Below are positions 62,076 through 64,000 of a stretch of 64,000 nt of DNA, in pieces (position 1 is the first letter of the stretch; each line of letters starts with the position of its first letter). The notes under the pieces were generated by a model. It ran no database searches. It worked only from the letters and a program-made list of their open reading frames with translations, and was not told where the DNA came from. Source of the stretch: Flavisolibacter longurius. GTDB taxonomy: Bacteria > Bacteroidota > Bacteroidia > Chitinophagales > Chitinophagaceae. The stretch covers positions 124,001 through 188,000 of the forward strand of contig JABUMY010000005.1 in NCBI GenBank assembly GCA_013327885.1. The letters are read 5' to 3'. A program made the translations under genes and the position numbers.

Positions 62076-62761
62076 CAGCGAAAAACTTTAAATAACAATA
62101 AGTCGAACAGGATTCGAACGCTGTTTATATTTTTTAATCCTTTTCTTCTTGAATAAGCGGTGTAGATCACATTCACAGGGTATTCCGCATAGCGAAGGTT
62201 TGACTGCTTTACTAAACTCTGGATTTGGGCCGAATGGGTACTCCGGTTTTCTGTGATCAGTAGCTTCGAAGCCGCATTCCCGGTCATGACCCGAAGCCCG
62301 TTGTTAGCGTCCGAAAGCAATATGCCAGAGGCAAAATAATTAAAGAAGCGGGCACACTTCAATACCAGCTTCCGGGTGCCCGGTATGTTACTCTGCGACC
62401 CCGGAAGAAACCGGGAACCAAAAACAATTTCAGCGCGGTTTTGAACCAGAGCGTCCAGCATCGGGGAAATATCATCTGCGTCATGCTGTCCATCGGCATC
62501 AAATGTGACGATAAAGTCTGCTCCCAATTGAAGGGCAAGGCCGAACCCGGTACGTAATGCAGCTCCCTGTCCCAGATTGATCGCATGCCGTACATAATAA
62601 ACAGGTAACTGCTGTAAAGCCGTCCATGTATCATCCCCCGAAGCATCATCGACCACCAACACTTGGTAACCTTTGCTTAGCAGGTTCTCCACGGTAGTTG
62701 CAACCACACTTCCCTCGTTAAAACAAGGCACAATTACAAAAACGTTGCCTGGCGCACTCAT
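62075..62761 (-). CDS. GT2 glycosyltransferase (polyprenol-phosphate sugar synthase type)
   Basis: 228 residues from the ATG at 62761 (MSAPGNVFVIVPCFNEG); the frame runs further upstream, but this start overlaps the preceding stop by 4 bases (ATGA), the usual coupling. Motifs: VIVPCFNEGSVV, VLVVDDASGDDTW, TFDADGQHDADDI and FGSRFLPG. No membrane segment. It makes a lipid-linked sugar donor for the neighbouring GT39 enzyme. Confidence 0.88.
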   Translation of the reverse strand: MSAPGNVFVIVPCFNEGSVVATTVENLLSKGYQVLVVDDASGDDTWTALQQLPVYYVRHAINLGQGAALRTGFGLALQLGADFIVTFDADGQHDADDISPMLDALVQNRAEIVFGSRFLPGSQSNIPGTRKLVLKCARFFNYFASGILLSDANNGLRVMTGNAASKLLITENRSTHSAQIQSLVKQSNLRYAEYPVNVIYTAYSRRKGLKNINSVRILFDLLLFKVFR

Positions 62762-64000
62762 TGATAACCTTTCGCTTTTAAGTCTTGTTCTGTAATGTTG
62801 AATAACAGGTAACAATGGTTTACGTGTGAATCCGGTGCAAAACTCCGTAGCCACTGGTACTTCCCTGTGTTCCACAAATCAAGATAAGTATTGATGTCAA
62901 GTATAAAATTACCGGCTTTGGGCGTTTCGCCCGGCATCTCCACGTTTTTATGGTTTTTAAGATAGTCTGCCGCAAAATAATGCCCCTGTGCGAAATCAAT
63001 ATTTGTACTGGCAATGGTCTTGTACACATTTGTTTTGTTCCAAAGGATTTCATTTGTGTAAGCGATCAGGTTTGGATAATAAAAATAATAAGTGGCAATG
63101 CTGTAAACCATCAAGGCAGCGGTCAAAATTTTGTTCTTTACGGAATTGGCTATAAACACTCTACCTACCGACACATAAAGCAGAGGATAAATCAATACCA
63201 GGTGACGGATACTGTGCTGCGAAGTATTCAAGACCATAACAGACAACACAAAGAACAAAGCGACGGCGAGAGGAAAGCCTGAACGCCAAAATGAATTGAC
63301 GGTTGGATTTTTTCTTTTCCAAAGCAGCAAAAGCAGTAGAACAAGTACGCTGAGCGGCGTTTTAAAAAGTATCACACAGGGATAATAATACCAGGGCCCA
63401 TTCCCTGTGAAATAAAAACCAAATAAATACGATTGCGGTGAGGTTTCTTTATGCCCGCTTCCCAGCCCAAGCATAAACCGGATGAAATCAAAGCCTTGCA
63501 CAAAAGGTTCTGGCAGGGGCAGTGGAACCCGGCTAAGCAATTTAACTTCTTGCAGATCTTTGAAAAATTCGCTTTTAAAATCATATGCCGAAAGTGTCAT
63601 TCCTGTTCCATCAAACAGGTAGCATAGGTTGATGCTCAGTAAAACCAGTGCGCAGAAAACCACGAGCCGCAACAGGTTTAACCGAAATCGGTATAGTAAA
63701 CTGTCACGCCTTAGAAGTACAACTAAAGAACACACAGCAAAGAAAAAAAACAGCAATAGCAACGACTGCTTTACAGCCTGGGAAAACCCAATAGCCAGGG
63801 AAAAAGCGATAAAATTTGTCCAACCCGAAAAGCGAACAAACCGGTAAAAAAAATAAGCGGTAATGAGCACAAATAGGGCTGTATATACATCGGTTGTTAC
63901 CAGATGAGCGTTCGCATTGAGGTTAGGGCACAAAACAAAAAGCAACAGCGACAAAAGTCCTGCTTTCCTTCCAAACATTTCTGTTGACCAGCGGCAAATA
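62758..64000 (-). CDS. GT39-type membrane mannosyltransferase-like protein, 5' end cut off
   Basis: The frame is open to the window edge, so the N terminus is missing; about 413 residues are visible. It begins RWSTEMFGRKAGLLSLLLFVLCPNLNANAHLVTTDVY-like sequence, which matches the PMT/ArnT-family region after the first catalytic loop, and has about seven more membrane segments. The C-terminal soluble part follows (about 320-413). GT39/GT83 enzymes transfer sugars from polyprenyl-phosphate donors on the outer face of the membrane. Operon with GT2 and DUF2304. Confidence 0.82.
   Translation of the reverse strand, partial: ICRWSTEMFGRKAGLLSLLLFVLCPNLNANAHLVTTDVYTALFVLITAYFFYRFVRFSGWTNFIAFSLAIGFSQAVKQSLLLLFFFFAVCSLVVLLRRDSLLYRFRLNLLRLVVFCALVLLSINLCYLFDGTGMTLSAYDFKSEFFKDLQEVKLLSRVPLPLPEPFVQGFDFIRFMLGLGSGHKETSPQSYLFGFYFTGNGPWYYYPCVILFKTPLSVLVLLLLLLWKRKNPTVNSFWRSGFPLAVALFFVLSVMVLNTSQHSIRHLVLIYPLLYVSVGRVFIANSVKNKILTAALMVYSIATYYFYYPNLIAYTNEILWNKTNVYKTIASTNIDFAQGHYFAADYLKNHKNVEMPGETPKAGNFILDINTYLDLWNTGKYQWLRSFAPDSHVNHCYLLFNITEQDLKAKGYQ

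Noticed and set aside
1-64000. CRISPR arrays, prophage, integrative elements, defence islands
   Set aside because: No regularly spaced repeats of suitable length, no integrase, phage structural or Cas-like genes; the only mobile element seen is the IS4-family copy.

Overview
The window is a chromosomal segment of a Bacteroidota bacterium, most likely family Chitinophagaceae. The reasons are the L28-L33-DUF4295-ftsY order, a short housekeeping sigma factor without region 1.1, several promoters with a TAnnTTTG-type -7 element, many DUF families typical of the phylum (DUF2490, DUF3575, DUF3667, DUF4197, DUF4295, DUF5362), short-form arginine decarboxylase, and many 20-residue signal peptides ending in AQ. 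Species assignment is inference. Most of the window is housekeeping DNA; there is no prophage, CRISPR array or conjugative element.

Layout. 1-5.4 kb: a cut-off secreted M14 zinc carboxypeptidase, a DUF2490 protein and a GH127-type beta-L-arabinofuranosidase. 5.8-7.2 kb: a complete IS4-family insertion sequence with a 9-bp target duplication, beside an unrecognised gene remnant. 7.6-12.5 kb: tmRNA, rseP, dxr and a GH3-family protein on the minus strand. 12.6-15.6 kb: rplU, rpmA, a histone-H1-like Lys/Ala repeat protein and a PolX/PHP protein whose polymerase site looks dead. 15.7-21.3 kb: a 1252-residue NtrY-like kinase, mazG and a DUF3667 membrane protein. 21.4-31.7 kb: secreted and membrane proteins (a tandem paralog pair, a beta-helix lipoprotein, RDD and DUF5362 proteins, a Tyr/Asn-rich lipoprotein, an OmpP1/FadL porin) and proS. 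31.8-35.3 kb: a glycosyltransferase followed by a GH1-RmlD fusion enzyme. 35.4-37.8 kb: ftsY, a PLDc_N protein, DUF4295, L33, L28 and a 73-residue protein. 38-44.7 kb: lpdA, a DUF3575 protein, an operon of mpl, a DEDDh exonuclease, a GT2 enzyme and DUF4197, then a small lipoprotein and ytxJ. 45.2-48.6 kb: pyrR and four outer-membrane beta-barrel genes. 48.8-55.7 kb: pruA, prfB with its programmed frameshift, rpoD, lgt and a bacilliredoxin. 55.8-64 kb: hsp20, secreted proteins, arginine decarboxylase, L20, L35 and a membrane glycosyl-transfer operon (GT39, GT2, DUF2304) that runs off the window.

How the parts relate. Translation and its rescue are well represented (L20, L21, L27, L28, L33, L35, ProRS, RF2, tmRNA), as is envelope biogenesis (RseP, Lgt, FtsY, Mpl, porins, glycosyltransferases). 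Two bacilliredoxin-family proteins suggest bacillithiol chemistry. The most unusual items are the GH1-RmlD fusion with its glycosyltransferase partner, the PolX protein with a degraded polymerase site, a 7-bp tandem repeat directly after the prfB stop codon, and intergenic gaps filled with reiterated short words or GC-rich palindromes, some of which fold into long hairpins. No clearly new defence or mobile system was found.
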